This document shows, in pieces, positions 1-8,090 of a stretch of 64,000 bases of DNA (position 1 is its first letter; each line of letters starts with the position of its first letter). Below the pieces are notes generated by a model, which searched no databases, was not told where the DNA came from, and was given only the letters and a program-made list of their open reading frames with translations. The stretch is from Pelagerythrobacter aerophilus (GTDB lineage Bacteria > Pseudomonadota > Alphaproteobacteria > Sphingomonadales > Sphingomonadaceae). Location: assembly GCF_003581645.1 (NCBI RefSeq), contig NZ_QXFK01000014.1, positions 248,001-312,000 on the forward strand. Reading direction: 5' to 3'. The translations under genes were made by a program, and so were the position numbers.

Positions 1-2
1 CG

Positions 3-275
3 GTCGCGGACGGTGAGCCGAATATCGTCCCGATCTCTGCTGAAACGGGCGAGGGTGTGGAAGAGCTACTCACTCGGCTCGACGCCCTGCTGACGGCGGG
101 TGCGAAAGTGCACGAGATCGTGCTGCCGGCGGGTGAGGGGCAGAAGATCGCCTGGCTCCACGCACACGGGCAAGTGCTTGGCGACCGCGCGGAGGAGGGC
201 GAGGGCGGCCCCGTCCATCGGCTCCAGGTGCGCCTGACACCGAAGGAATTCGGGCGCTTTGCCAGCCTGCGCTAA
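3..275 (+). CDS. hflX: GTPase HflX, C-terminal fragment (runs in from left edge)
   Basis: Ninety codons of the 3' end of a gene that begins outside the window. HflX is a ribosome-associated GTPase that splits stalled or hibernating 70S ribosomes. The visible part has the end of the G domain, with ISAETGEG matching the G5 motif, and then the short C-terminal domain typical of HflX (VLPAGEGQKIAWLHAHGQV). The TAA stop overlaps the stop of convergent mazG by 4 bases. Assignment rests on these motifs only, because the G1 to G4 motifs lie outside the window. Confidence 0.85.
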   Translation, partial: VADGEPNIVPISAETGEGVEELLTRLDALLTAGAKVHEIVLPAGEGQKIAWLHAHGQVLGDRAEEGEGGPVHRLQVRLTPKEFGRFASLR

Positions 276-1030
276 CGCTCGCTTCGTTTGACCTGCTGCC
301 AAAGCGCCTCTTGCTCGTCGAGCGAGAGATCCGGAAATGCGCCGGCCGCCAGAGCTTCCATGGCACGGAAGCGGCGTTCGAACTTGTCGTTGGCGGCGCG
401 CAGCGCTTCCTCGGCTGGAACGCCGTAAGCGCGCACGAGGTTGACCGCGGCAAACAGCAGATCGCCCGCTTCGGCGGCTTGCTCGTCGGGAGCAGCGTCG
501 GCGAGTTCCTCCATCTCCTCGATTACTTTCGCGCGAGGCCCGCCCGGATCGGGCCAGTCGAAGCCGGCGCGCGCGGCACGCTTCTGGAGTTTCTCTGCAC
601 GCATGAGCGCGGGAAGCGCAGCCGCGACGCCGTCGAGCGCGCTTTCTGCGCCCTTGGCCGCGCGTTCCTGCGCCTTGAGCGCTTCCCAGCGTTCCTCGCG
701 CATTCCGCCGGGCATGTCGGTATCGCCGAAGATATGCGGATGGCGAGCCTCGAGCTTGTCGGCGATGGATCGCGCGACGTCGTCGAACTCGAAATGGCCG
801 GCTTCCTCGGCGATCCGTGCCTGGAACACGACCTGGAATAGCAGATCGCCGAGTTCATCGCGGATGTCGGCCACGTCGCCGCGTGCGACGGCGTCGGCCA
901 CCTCGTACGCTTCTTCGATGGTGTGCGGCACGATCGTCTCAAAGCGCTGCGCGCGGTCCCACTCACAGCCATGCTCGGGGTCGCGGAGGGTCGCCATGAT
1001 CTGGAGGAGGCGGGTCAGTTGGTCAGTCAT
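272..1030 (-). CDS. mazG: Nucleoside triphosphate pyrophosphohydrolase MazG
   Basis: A 252-residue all-alpha NTP pyrophosphohydrolase that hydrolyses (d)NTPs to monophosphates and is linked to nucleotide-pool sanitation and ppGpp control. Two MazG modules are visible. The N-terminal one carries the metal-binding EEAYE (residues 39-43) and ELGDLL (59-64). The C-terminal one has EEMEEL and EAGDLLF. The reading frame stays open upstream to about 1213, but the family start is the ATG at 1030, just after an AT-only stretch. No Shine-Dalgarno is visible before this ATG, so it could be leaderless. It is the last gene of the minus-strand chain and follows a 53-base gap. Confidence 0.93.
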   Translation of the reverse strand: MTDQLTRLLQIMATLRDPEHGCEWDRAQRFETIVPHTIEEAYEVADAVARGDVADIRDELGDLLFQVVFQARIAEEAGHFEFDDVARSIADKLEARHPHIFGDTDMPGGMREERWEALKAQERAAKGAESALDGVAAALPALMRAEKLQKRAARAGFDWPDPGGPRAKVIEEMEELADAAPDEQAAEAGDLLFAAVNLVRAYGVPAEEALRAANDKFERRFRAMEALAAGAFPDLSLDEQEALWQQVKRSER

Positions 1031-1039
1031 ACTGGAATG

Positions 1040-1053
1040 ATAATATATATTAT
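1040..1053. promoter_or_regulatory. AT-only palindrome directly upstream of mazG
   Basis: A perfect 14-base palindrome, ATAATATATATTAT, in an AT-rich island inside GC-rich DNA. It ends 9 bases before the mazG ATG. A TATTAT hexamer on the minus strand sits where a -10 box would place transcription at or next to the ATG. No convincing -35 is visible. A promoter role is inferred from composition and position. Confidence 0.4.
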
Positions 1054-1083
1054 GTAAAATAAAGGACGGCGGAGCCAGGCGCC

Positions 1084-1254
1084 CTATCCGCCGATCAGCG
1101 AGAACAGGAATGCGACCCCGACAAAGATCACGATCCACAACAACGCCATGCGCACGCTCTTCTTCCAGTCCAACCGGAAGGACGCGTACGCAGCGACCGC
1201 GACCACGAGCCATCCGATCAACGAGACCATCTGAAGCGCAGCGAGATCTGTCAT
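1084..1254 (-). CDS. Small hydrophobic membrane protein, 56 residues
   Basis: A short reading frame, MTDLAALQMVSLIGWLVVAV..., with two predicted membrane spans (about residues 8-24 and 36-54) separated by a basic stretch RLDWKKSVR. Its ATG overlaps the TGA of the upstream MBL-hydrolase gene as ATGA, which suggests translational coupling and supports a real gene. It ends 53 bases before mazG. Function is unknown. The span-basic loop-span layout suggests a small inner-membrane protein with both termini on the same side. I recognise no named family. Confidence 0.75.
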   Translation of the reverse strand: MTDLAALQMVSLIGWLVVAVAAYASFRLDWKKSVRMALLWIVIFVGVAFLFSLIGG

Positions 1255-2018
1255 AGCGCGACCTCCATGCCGTCGTAGCCGACCGAGACGCCTTTCGGCA
1301 CTTCTTCAGACAAAGCCCGGTAATCCATACTCTTGTCGAGATGCGTCAGGACGGTCTGGCGCGCGTTGCAGCGCTCAGCAAGTTCGAGCGCCATCGCAAG
1401 ATGTGCGTGCGTCGGATGCGGCTCGCGGCGCAGGCAATCGGTGACGAGCAGATCGACATTCATAAAGGTATCGACCATCTCGCTGCGTATTTCGCTGAAA
1501 TCCGTCGCATAAGCTACGGATTTTCCGTCGATTTCAAAGCGGAAACCTGTCGATTGCGCTGGCCCGTGGGGCATCTGGCACCATGCGATCGAGAAGCCGG
1601 CGCACAGTCTCAGCCGATCGAGCGCTTCCAACGACACGATCGTAGGATAGCCGTGCTGCCCGGCAAAGACGTAGTCGAACCTCCGCCGCAGCCGGTCGGC
1701 CGTCGTGGCGGCGGCGTAGCCCGGAATGGGGCCGCCGCGTCCATAGCGAAGCACCCGCAGATCATCGATGCCGTGGCAATGATCGGCATGATCGTGGGTC
1801 CAGAACACGGCGTCGATCGCATCGACCTGGTTCGCGAGAAGCTGCTGGCGGAGGTCGGTCGAGGTGTCGACCAGGATCCGGCGGCCTTCATCGCTCTCGA
1901 GCAGTATCGACACACGCGTGCGCCGGTTCTTCGGCTCATTTGGATCGCAGTCGCCCCAGTCGTCGCCGATCCGCGGAACGCCGGTGGACGTGCCGGAGCC
2001 GAGCAGGATGCACTTCAC
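1251..2018 (-). CDS. MBL-fold metallo-hydrolase (PhnP-like)
   Basis: A 255-residue metallo-beta-lactamase fold hydrolase. It has the N-terminal LGSGTSTGVP strand-turn and the metal-binding THDHADH motif (residues 74-80), with a later HTH near PHPTHAHL. It resembles PhnP-type cyclic phosphodiesterases and related RNase Z-like enzymes. The substrate cannot be deduced. The protein has no signal peptide and is presumably cytosolic. Its ATG overlaps the stop of tatD by 4 bases, and tatD-MBL pairs downstream of metG are common in alphaproteobacteria. The last 4 bases overlap the start of the small membrane protein. Confidence 0.9.
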   Translation of the reverse strand: MKCILLGSGTSTGVPRIGDDWGDCDPNEPKNRRTRVSILLESDEGRRILVDTSTDLRQQLLANQVDAIDAVFWTHDHADHCHGIDDLRVLRYGRGGPIPGYAAATTADRLRRRFDYVFAGQHGYPTIVSLEALDRLRLCAGFSIAWCQMPHGPAQSTGFRFEIDGKSVAYATDFSEIRSEMVDTFMNVDLLVTDCLRREPHPTHAHLAMALELAERCNARQTVLTHLDKSMDYRALSEEVPKGVSVGYDGMEVAL

Positions 2019-2791
2019 GCGCTAGCCTTCGAAAAGAGGCGATAGAAGTTGCGTGTGGTCGTCTCTGCAAGCTGCTCCATCGGCTCGTCGCGCAGGTCGG
2101 CGACGAACTGCGCCGTGTCGCGCACGAACGCCGGCTCGCACTTCTTGCCGCGATGAGGCACGGGCGCGAGGAACGGACTGTCGGTTTCGATCAGCAGGCG
2201 GTCGGCCGGCAATTCGGTCGCGATTTCCTGCAGTTCGGACGCGTTCTTGAAAGTCACTATGCCTGAAAGAGAAATAGTCAGGCCGAGATCCAGAACCTTG
2301 CGCGCGAACTCTGCCGAAGCGGTGAAACAGTGGATCAGCGCCGGAAAAGCGCCCTTCTCCATTTCGTCGGCGAGGATCGCGGCGGTATCGTCCTCTGCGT
2401 CGCGCGTGTGGATAATCACCGGCAAGCCGGTTTCCCGCGCGACGCCGATGTGTGTGCGAAAGAGCGCCTGCTGCACGACGCGGTCCGACTTGTCGTAATA
2501 ATAGTCGAGCCCGGTCTCGCCTATTCCGATCACACGCGGATTTTTCGTTGCTGCAAGCAATTCCGCGGCGCCAAGATCCTCGTGCGCATCGGCTTCGTGC
2601 GGATGGATGCCGACGCTCGCCCAGACGTCGCTCTCGCGTTCCGCGGTGCCGACCACCCTCTCCCACTCACTGCGGCGGGTGGAGATGTTGAGAAAGCCCA
2701 CTACCCCGGCTGCTCGGGCACGCGCGAGCACGTCGGGCTGGTTTTCGGCCAGTCCTTCGTATTCGAGATGGCAGTGGCTGTCGATCAGCAT
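2015..2791 (-). CDS. TatD family metal-dependent hydrolase/DNase
   Basis: A 258-residue TIM-barrel hydrolase of the TatD family, whose members act as 3'-5' exonucleases or DNases with two metals. Visible metal ligands are HCH at residues 6-8, the GETGLDYY strand with Glu92, IHTRDA and IHCFTASAE in the middle, and the late IETDSPFLAP. The start ATG shares a base with the metG stop (TGATG), so it is coupled to metG. The general alphaproteobacterial order metG-tatD-MBL supports the call. Exact nuclease specificity is unknown. Confidence 0.93.
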   Translation of the reverse strand: MLIDSHCHLEYEGLAENQPDVLARARAAGVVGFLNISTRRSEWERVVGTAERESDVWASVGIHPHEADAHEDLGAAELLAATKNPRVIGIGETGLDYYYDKSDRVVQQALFRTHIGVARETGLPVIIHTRDAEDDTAAILADEMEKGAFPALIHCFTASAEFARKVLDLGLTISLSGIVTFKNASELQEIATELPADRLLIETDSPFLAPVPHRGKKCEPAFVRDTAQFVADLRDEPMEQLAETTTRNFYRLFSKASA

Positions 2792-4350
2792 CAGGCGGTC
2801 TCGTTCTCGGGCAACTCGAGGCGCGGGAACACGCCGACCGGTTTGTCGAGAGCGAACCCGCGATCAACGAGCGCTTCGAACCAGCTGTCGTTCCCGATCG
2901 CGGCGTAGTCGCGTGCGTCCCGGGCGACGCCCATTTGGTCTAGCAAGGCGTCGGCAGCGCTGGGCACCACGGGTCGCACCGCTATCGCCAGATCGTGCAC
3001 GCAGCGGAAGAGCGTCATCAGCACCGCTGCCATCCGCGCGGGATTAGTCTTGCGCAGCGTCCAGGGGGCCTGCTCGTCCACATACTGATTGCAGGCAAAG
3101 ACCGCCCGCATCCAAGCCTCCAGCCCGACCGAGAAGTTGAGCCGCTCGAACTCACGGGGCAGATCCTCGGAACAGGCCGTCCGTACCGTCTCGATCAACG
3201 CCAGGTCCGCTGCGTCCAACTCGCACGTGGCAAGCTTGCCATCCATATTCTTGTGAATCATGGACAAAGTACGTTGAGCCAGATTGCCGAAACTGTTTGC
3301 GAGTTCGGCATTTGCGCGGGTCACGATCGCTTCGGGCGAATAGCTGCCGTCTTGCCCGAACGCGATCTCGCGCAGGAAGAAATAGCGCAGCGGGTCGACC
3401 CCGAAACGCTCCGCCAGTTCGAGCGGATCGGTGACGTTGCCAAGCGATTTCGATTCTTTCTGGCCCCGGTTGAGCAGGAAGCCGTGCCCGAAAACCTTCC
3501 TTGGCAGCGGCAGATCCGCACTCATCAGGAAGGCCGGCCAGTAAACCGTGTGAAAGCGGACGATGTCCTTCCCGATTAGATGCAGATCGGCGGGCCAGAA
3601 TTTGCGCCAAAGCTCGGTGTCGTGGGGATAGCCGAGGCCGGTGATGTAGTTGGTCAGGGCATCGACCCAGACATACATCACGTGCTCGTCGCTGCCCGGC
3701 ACCGGCACGCCCCAATCGAAGCTCGTACGGCTGACCGAAAGATCCTTGAGACCACCCGAGACGAAGGCGATCATCTCGTTGCGGCGGCTCTCCGGTTCGA
3801 CGAAGCCCGGCGTCCGCAGCAGTTCCAGCAGCGGTTCCTGGTACTTGGACAGTCTGAAGAACCAGCTTTCCTCGACCGTCCATTCCACCGGCGTACCCTG
3901 CGGCGAGAGCCTCTCTCCGCCCTCGCCCTCGACCAGTTCTTTTTCATCGTAGTAGGCCTCGTCGCGGACGGAATACCAGCCTTCGTATCGGTCGAGATAG
4001 AGGTCGCCGTTCGCCTCCATCGCCCGCCAGATTGCCTGACTGGCGCGGTGGTGATCTTCTTCCACGGTGCGGATAAAGCGATCGTAGGAGATGTTAAGCA
4101 CGTCCGCCATATCTTTGAAATAGCCAGCCATTTCGTCGGCGAGTTCGCGAGCGGTCCTGCCCTGCTCGGCCGCCTTGCGCGCCATCTTGAGGCCGTGCTC
4201 GTCGGTTCCGGTCTGGAAGCGAACTTCGCGCCCCAGGGCCCGCTGGAACCGGGCGACGACATCCGCCGCAACGGCTTCGTACGCATGGCCGATGTGCGGT
4301 CGGCCGTTGGGATAATTGATTGCGGTGGTAATGTAGAAAGGATCAGGCAT
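2791..4350 (-). CDS. metG: Methionine--tRNA ligase
   Basis: A class I aminoacyl-tRNA synthetase of 519 residues that charges tRNA-Met. The HIGH signature is at residues 19-22, inside NGRPHIGHAYE. The second signature is KESKS at 298-302, where KMSKS is usual. The connective region near residues 125-165 has no cysteines, so the zinc-binding knuckle of the long MetRS type is absent. There is no C-terminal tRNA-binding EMAP extension. This fits the short MetRS type found in many alphaproteobacteria. The start overlaps the 3' end of holB by 8 bases. Confidence 0.97.
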   Translation of the reverse strand: MPDPFYITTAINYPNGRPHIGHAYEAVAADVVARFQRALGREVRFQTGTDEHGLKMARKAAEQGRTARELADEMAGYFKDMADVLNISYDRFIRTVEEDHHRASQAIWRAMEANGDLYLDRYEGWYSVRDEAYYDEKELVEGEGGERLSPQGTPVEWTVEESWFFRLSKYQEPLLELLRTPGFVEPESRRNEMIAFVSGGLKDLSVSRTSFDWGVPVPGSDEHVMYVWVDALTNYITGLGYPHDTELWRKFWPADLHLIGKDIVRFHTVYWPAFLMSADLPLPRKVFGHGFLLNRGQKESKSLGNVTDPLELAERFGVDPLRYFFLREIAFGQDGSYSPEAIVTRANAELANSFGNLAQRTLSMIHKNMDGKLATCELDAADLALIETVRTACSEDLPREFERLNFSVGLEAWMRAVFACNQYVDEQAPWTLRKTNPARMAAVLMTLFRCVHDLAIAVRPVVPSAADALLDQMGVARDARDYAAIGNDSWFEALVDRGFALDKPVGVFPRLELPENETA

Positions 4351-5302
4351 CGGCGCGCTCGCTAGCGGGCGCGGCGGAGGCGAGCAAGGTGCCGATCTCC
4401 ATTACCAGCAGACCCGGATCGAAATTGTAGGTTGGAGCCTCCCCGGCGAGGCGGACGAGCGCGGCATGCGCGTCGACCAGATTCGACCAATCGACTCTGC
4501 TCTCGCCGGCCATTTGGCCAGCGAGCACCGAGCGGGCCAGATCGAGGATCGCGGCCATTCTCTCGCGGTCCGGACGCGCCCCGATCGCCTCCGCGAGCTG
4601 TCCGCGCAGTTCGAAGCTCTGGTCGCCCTCCCGGACGATCCGCGTCATCAGCGCATCGAGCGGAGCCAGGTCACGCTCCACGAAATCGAGCGCCGCCCCT
4701 GGAGAGCCGCTGGCGGCGCGCACGGCGGCTTCGCGCGTCTTGACGTCGATGTCGGGCGCTTGCTCTGCAAGCCAGCCCGCCAGATCGGCCTCAGCGAGCG
4801 CTGGAAACCGCACTACGCGACAGCGCGAGCGGATCGTCGGCAGGAGCTTGGCCGGCCTGTGTGCGACGAGCAAGAAGAAGGTGCCCGCCGGGGGTTCCTC
4901 CAGGCTCTTGAGCAGCGCATTGGACGCGCTCTTCTCAAGATCATCCGCGGGATCGATGATGACGGCCCGCCGCGATCCCAACGTAGGCCGGGTGGTTAAT
5001 CGCTGCTGCATCGCGCGGATCTGTGCGACGGTGATGTTGCGCTTGACCTCGTAGGGCTTGCCTTCCTCGCGCTTGCGCTCCTCCTTCTCGTCCTTCGGCA
5101 GGCGCGTGAGGATATGGACGTCGGGATGCGGGCCTTGGGGCTGGGGAACGCCCGGTTCGGCGCAAAGCTCGCGCGCGGCTGCCTCGGCGAAACCCATCTT
5201 GCCGAGGCCACGTCTGCCCGCAAGGAGCCAGGCGTGATGCATGCGCTCACCCCGCAGGGCGTCGCGCCATTGCCGCCAGGGTTCATCGTGACCGAGCATC
5301 AT
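4343..5302 (-). CDS. holB: DNA polymerase III subunit delta'
   Basis: A 319-residue clamp-loader subunit. The AAA+ P-loop is GRRGLGKM at residues 29-36, where Met replaces the usual Ser/Thr. The zinc module normally rich in cysteines has only one Cys. The sensor-1 region carries KSLEEPPAGTFFLLVAH and TIRSRC. These features fit the non-ATPase delta' arm of the clamp loader. I chose ATG 5302. An alternative GTG at 5308 would overlap the tmk stop as GTGA and has AAAGG four bases upstream. Position between tmk and metG is a conserved alphaproteobacterial order. Confidence 0.93.
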   Translation of the reverse strand: MMLGHDEPWRQWRDALRGERMHHAWLLAGRRGLGKMGFAEAAARELCAEPGVPQPQGPHPDVHILTRLPKDEKEERKREEGKPYEVKRNITVAQIRAMQQRLTTRPTLGSRRAVIIDPADDLEKSASNALLKSLEEPPAGTFFLLVAHRPAKLLPTIRSRCRVVRFPALAEADLAGWLAEQAPDIDVKTREAAVRAASGSPGAALDFVERDLAPLDALMTRIVREGDQSFELRGQLAEAIGARPDRERMAAILDLARSVLAGQMAGESRVDWSNLVDAHAALVRLAGEAPTYNFDPGLLVMEIGTLLASAAPASERADA

Positions 5303-5304
5303 CG

Positions 5305-5943
5305 TCACGCAGCCTTTCGCAAAAGCGGCTCGACCATCTTGAGGACGCGCGCATGGACTTCTTGGGGCGTTCCCGCGCCCTCCACCACGGCAAAAGCGGC
5401 AGGATCGGCATCCGCAAAACGGCGGAAGGCCTCCGCCACCTCCGCATGATAAGCGGCATCCCGCCCGCCGATCGCGTCCGACCGTCCGGCGTCGCGCGCA
5501 GCAAGGCGAGTCGCTGCGACATCGGGCGCGACGTTGATCAATACGGCGAGGTCCGGATGCAATCCACCGCTGCCGATGTCGTGCAACGCGCGTACGGCAT
5601 CGTCGCCGAGCCCGCCGGCGCTGCCCTGATAGGCTCTGCTCGAATCCACGAAGCGGTCGCACACGACCCATCGGCCCTCCTCGAGTGCAGGGCGGATGCG
5701 GCGTGCGACGTGATCCGCACGCGCCGCGGCGAACAGTAGTGCTTCCGCGCGTGCGCCCCATCCCTCCCCCGGCGGGTCCAACAAGAGTCCGCGAATAGCC
5801 TCCGCGCCGGGTGTGCCGCCCGGCTCGCGCGTCAACTCAACGTCGATACCGCGCGCGGCCAATGTGTCGGCGAGCATCTTCGCCTGGGTGGACTTGCCGG
5901 TCCCCTCGCCGCCCTCGAACGCAATGAAACGGCCGCGGGTCAT
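5305..5943 (-). CDS. tmk: Thymidylate kinase
   Basis: A 212-residue dTMP kinase making dTDP for DNA synthesis. The P-loop is EGGEGTGKST near residues 9-18. The DRFVDSSRAYQG segment provides the DR(F/Y) motif, and the sequence ends with the usual Arg/Lys-rich helix. The ATG overlaps the stop of dacF by 4 bases, and the 3' end meets holB. It is the nucleotide-supply partner in the tmk-holB-metG block. Confidence 0.96.
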   Translation of the reverse strand: MTRGRFIAFEGGEGTGKSTQAKMLADTLAARGIDVELTREPGGTPGAEAIRGLLLDPPGEGWGARAEALLFAAARADHVARRIRPALEEGRWVVCDRFVDSSRAYQGSAGGLGDDAVRALHDIGSGGLHPDLAVLINVAPDVAATRLAARDAGRSDAIGGRDAAYHAEVAEAFRRFADADPAAFAVVEGAGTPQEVHARVLKMVEPLLRKAA

Positions 5944-7100
5944 CGAAACAGGCCTACGACGCCGTTCACCAGCCGCTGCCAGGTGTTCGCCTGCGGGACG
6001 GCCTCTCCCGTCAGCAGTGGCACCCGCGACGGCGGCGCGCCTTCGACCGCAATTTCCAGCTCGGCCACGCGCTCGCCCTCTTCCAGTGGTGCTTCGAGCG
6101 GACCTTCATAGCGGATCGTCAGGCGCGGTGTGGCCTTCACCCCTTCGGGAAAGGTCGCGTGGATGGACCCAGCCGCGACCAGTGGAACTGTGCTGCGGGC
6201 CCCTTCCTGCACCAGGGCTTCGCCGACATAACCGCCGCGCGCGTAGAGCTTGCGGGTGTCGAAAGCGTCGAATCCCCATTCCATCATCGCGACCGAGGCA
6301 TCGTTGCGGTCGCGCGGGGTCGGTGCGGTTGCCGCGACCATTATCAGCCGCCGGCCATCCCGTTCGGCGCTGCCGAGGAAGCCGTAGCCCGCCTGATTGG
6401 TGAAGCCGGTCTTGATTCCGTCTGCACCTTTGACCCGGCCGGTGATCGGGTCGTGGTTCGCCTGCGCGATCCCGCGATACGTCATGCCCTCCCGCCCGAA
6501 ATAGAAGCGATAGAGGTCGGGATGACGAGTGATCATCTCGCGCGCGAGAACGGCCAGGTCGTTGGCGGTCGTGAAGGTCCGCCCCTCGTCCATCCAGCCA
6601 TTGGGCGTGCCAAAGTGGCTGTCGGTCATCCCGATCTCGCGCGCCTTGGCGTTCATCATCGCGACCCAGTTGTCGACCGACCCTGCCGCGCCTTCGGCAA
6701 GCACCACCGCTGCATCGTTCGCCGAGACGCTCGTGATGCCGAGCAGCAGAGTTTCGACCGTGACGGGTTCGCTCCTGTCCAGGAACATGCGCGATCCCTT
6801 ACCGTACCATTCGCGGTAGGCGTTCTCGCTCATCATGTAAGACTGGCCGGGCGAGAGTTTGCCGCCGTCGATCAGCTCGAAGGCGAGAAACGCCGTCATC
6901 ACCTTGGTGATCGAGGCGGGCATGAAACGGCGCTCGGCCTCGCGCGAAAACAGCACCTGGCCGGAGGAGAGGTCGACGAGCAGCGCGATCGGCGCGCCGG
7001 GGAACGGCTGCACCGTCCCCGGCTCGGGATCGGCGCTACCCGCTGCACTGGCAAGCGCCAGCACGGGAAGCACGGCGAAATATCGAAGAAGACCGGTCAA
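5940..7100 (-). CDS. D-alanyl-D-alanine carboxypeptidase (DacF/PBP5 type)
   Basis: A 386-residue periplasmic penicillin-binding protein that trims the terminal D-Ala of the peptidoglycan pentapeptide. An N-terminal signal peptide (about residues 1-23) precedes the serine-acyltransferase domain with SITK at 63-66, SAN at 126-128 and KTG at 230-232. A PBP5-type C-terminal beta domain follows, and the end (NGVVGLFR) could be the amphipathic membrane anchor. It is part of an envelope-growth cluster with the lytic transglycosylase-like and RlpA-like genes immediately upstream. Confidence 0.95.
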   Translation of the reverse strand: MTGLLRYFAVLPVLALASAAGSADPEPGTVQPFPGAPIALLVDLSSGQVLFSREAERRFMPASITKVMTAFLAFELIDGGKLSPGQSYMMSENAYREWYGKGSRMFLDRSEPVTVETLLLGITSVSANDAAVVLAEGAAGSVDNWVAMMNAKAREIGMTDSHFGTPNGWMDEGRTFTTANDLAVLAREMITRHPDLYRFYFGREGMTYRGIAQANHDPITGRVKGADGIKTGFTNQAGYGFLGSAERDGRRLIMVAATAPTPRDRNDASVAMMEWGFDAFDTRKLYARGGYVGEALVQEGARSTVPLVAAGSIHATFPEGVKATPRLTIRYEGPLEAPLEEGERVAELEIAVEGAPPSRVPLLTGEAVPQANTWQRLVNGVVGLFR

Positions 7101-7111
7101 TTGCGCTCCCG

Positions 7112-7132
7112 CCGCCGGCGGGAAGCCGGCGG
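7112..7132. repeat. Hairpin between rlpA-like gene and dacF
   Basis: A perfect 8-bp inverted repeat, CCGCCGGC and GCCGGCGG, with a 5-base loop, in the 33-base gap between the two genes. No T-tract follows on the minus strand, so it is not an obvious intrinsic terminator. It might lower read-through or affect mRNA stability. Function is inference. Confidence 0.4.
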
Positions 7133-7133
7133 A

Positions 7134-8090
7134 TCAACCTGCTGTGGACACTCTCGCGTCGCTATAACCGGCAGCGCGTACCTTGGCGAGCGCGGCTTCG
7201 GCCTGTCCACGGGTCGTATAGGGCCCCATGCGGACACGGTAGAACCGCCCGGCCTTGGAGACGAACCCGCCCAGCGCGCCGGCCGCGCGATCGGCGTTTT
7301 CCTTCCTCGAGAAGGCGGCGGCCTGGACTACGAAGCGACCGGCAGGTGTTGCCGGTTGCGCGGCGATCGCCTCGTTCAGAGGCGGAAGCGGATGAGCGGT
7401 CGCCCCGGACTGCGCCACCGGAGCCGCCACGGGTTCGGTGAGCCTCGATGCAGCAGACTCGCTCACCACCTGAACGCCCGAAGGAACGGGCGGTTTGTGC
7501 CCATCGGCAAGACTGGCCGACCCTTCCTTCGGCAGATTGCGGCGCAGGACCCCGAGCAGTGTCTCCGGCGTATCCATGCGCAGCGGCGCGGTGCGGCCGG
7601 CGCGAAGGTCGGCCCGCTGCACTTCCGGCGGATTCACCCGGCGGACCCGCACCGGTGCGCCTTCGCTCGCCCCCAACTGCGTAAGCGCGTCGGGCGATAA
7701 CGCGACCAGCCTTTTGGTCGACATCGGCCCACGCCGTTCGACCCGCGCGAGGATAGTCCGCCCGGTTTCAAGCGAGGTGACTTCGACGTAGCTCGGCAGC
7801 GGAAGGGTCTTGTGCGCCGCGGTCACGCCCGCGCCGGCATCGTCGGCGGCAAGATAGCCGACCTCATCGTAGTTCATCACGTCGGTCGGAACGTATTCGA
7901 CCCCATCGATGGTGAACGGATCGCCGAGCACCATGGGATAATCGGCCGCCGGTCCGGTCGGCTGCGCCGCGAGCGGCGATCCCGCTTCAGCAGCAGGACG
8001 ATCGCCTCCGCCCGCCGAGCCGCACCCCGCCAGCACAGCGCTCAGCGCGAGCGCGGCGGCTCCACGAAACAGATCATCGGGCAATCTCAT
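7134..8090 (-). CDS. RlpA-like lipoprotein with SPOR domain (septal ring lytic transglycosylase family)
   Basis: A 318-residue outer-membrane lipoprotein candidate. The lipobox is VLAGC, with the lipidated Cys at residue 23. A double-psi beta-barrel region follows at about residues 60-150 (DEVGYLAADD, LARVERRGPM, LVALSPDALTQLG). After a Pro/Ala-rich linker there is a C-terminal SPOR domain at about residues 245-318 (FVVQAAAFSRKENADRAA, YRVRMGPY). SPOR domains bind denuded glycan at the septum. I chose ATG 8090 because it gives a normal lipoprotein signal. A GTG at 8108 is also possible. It overlaps the upstream transglycosylase gene by 17 bases. Confidence 0.88.
   Translation of the reverse strand: MRLPDDLFRGAAALALSAVLAGCGSAGGGDRPAAEAGSPLAAQPTGPAADYPMVLGDPFTIDGVEYVPTDVMNYDEVGYLAADDAGAGVTAAHKTLPLPSYVEVTSLETGRTILARVERRGPMSTKRLVALSPDALTQLGASEGAPVRVRRVNPPEVQRADLRAGRTAPLRMDTPETLLGVLRRNLPKEGSASLADGHKPPVPSGVQVVSESAASRLTEPVAAPVAQSGATAHPLPPLNEAIAAQPATPAGRFVVQAAAFSRKENADRAAGALGGFVSKAGRFYRVRMGPYTTRGQAEAALAKVRAAGYSDARVSTAG

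Noticed and set aside
5303-5761. A much longer holB frame starting upstream in tmk
   Set aside because: The upstream part overlaps tmk in another frame and has low-complexity content. The family start is at 5302 (or 5308).
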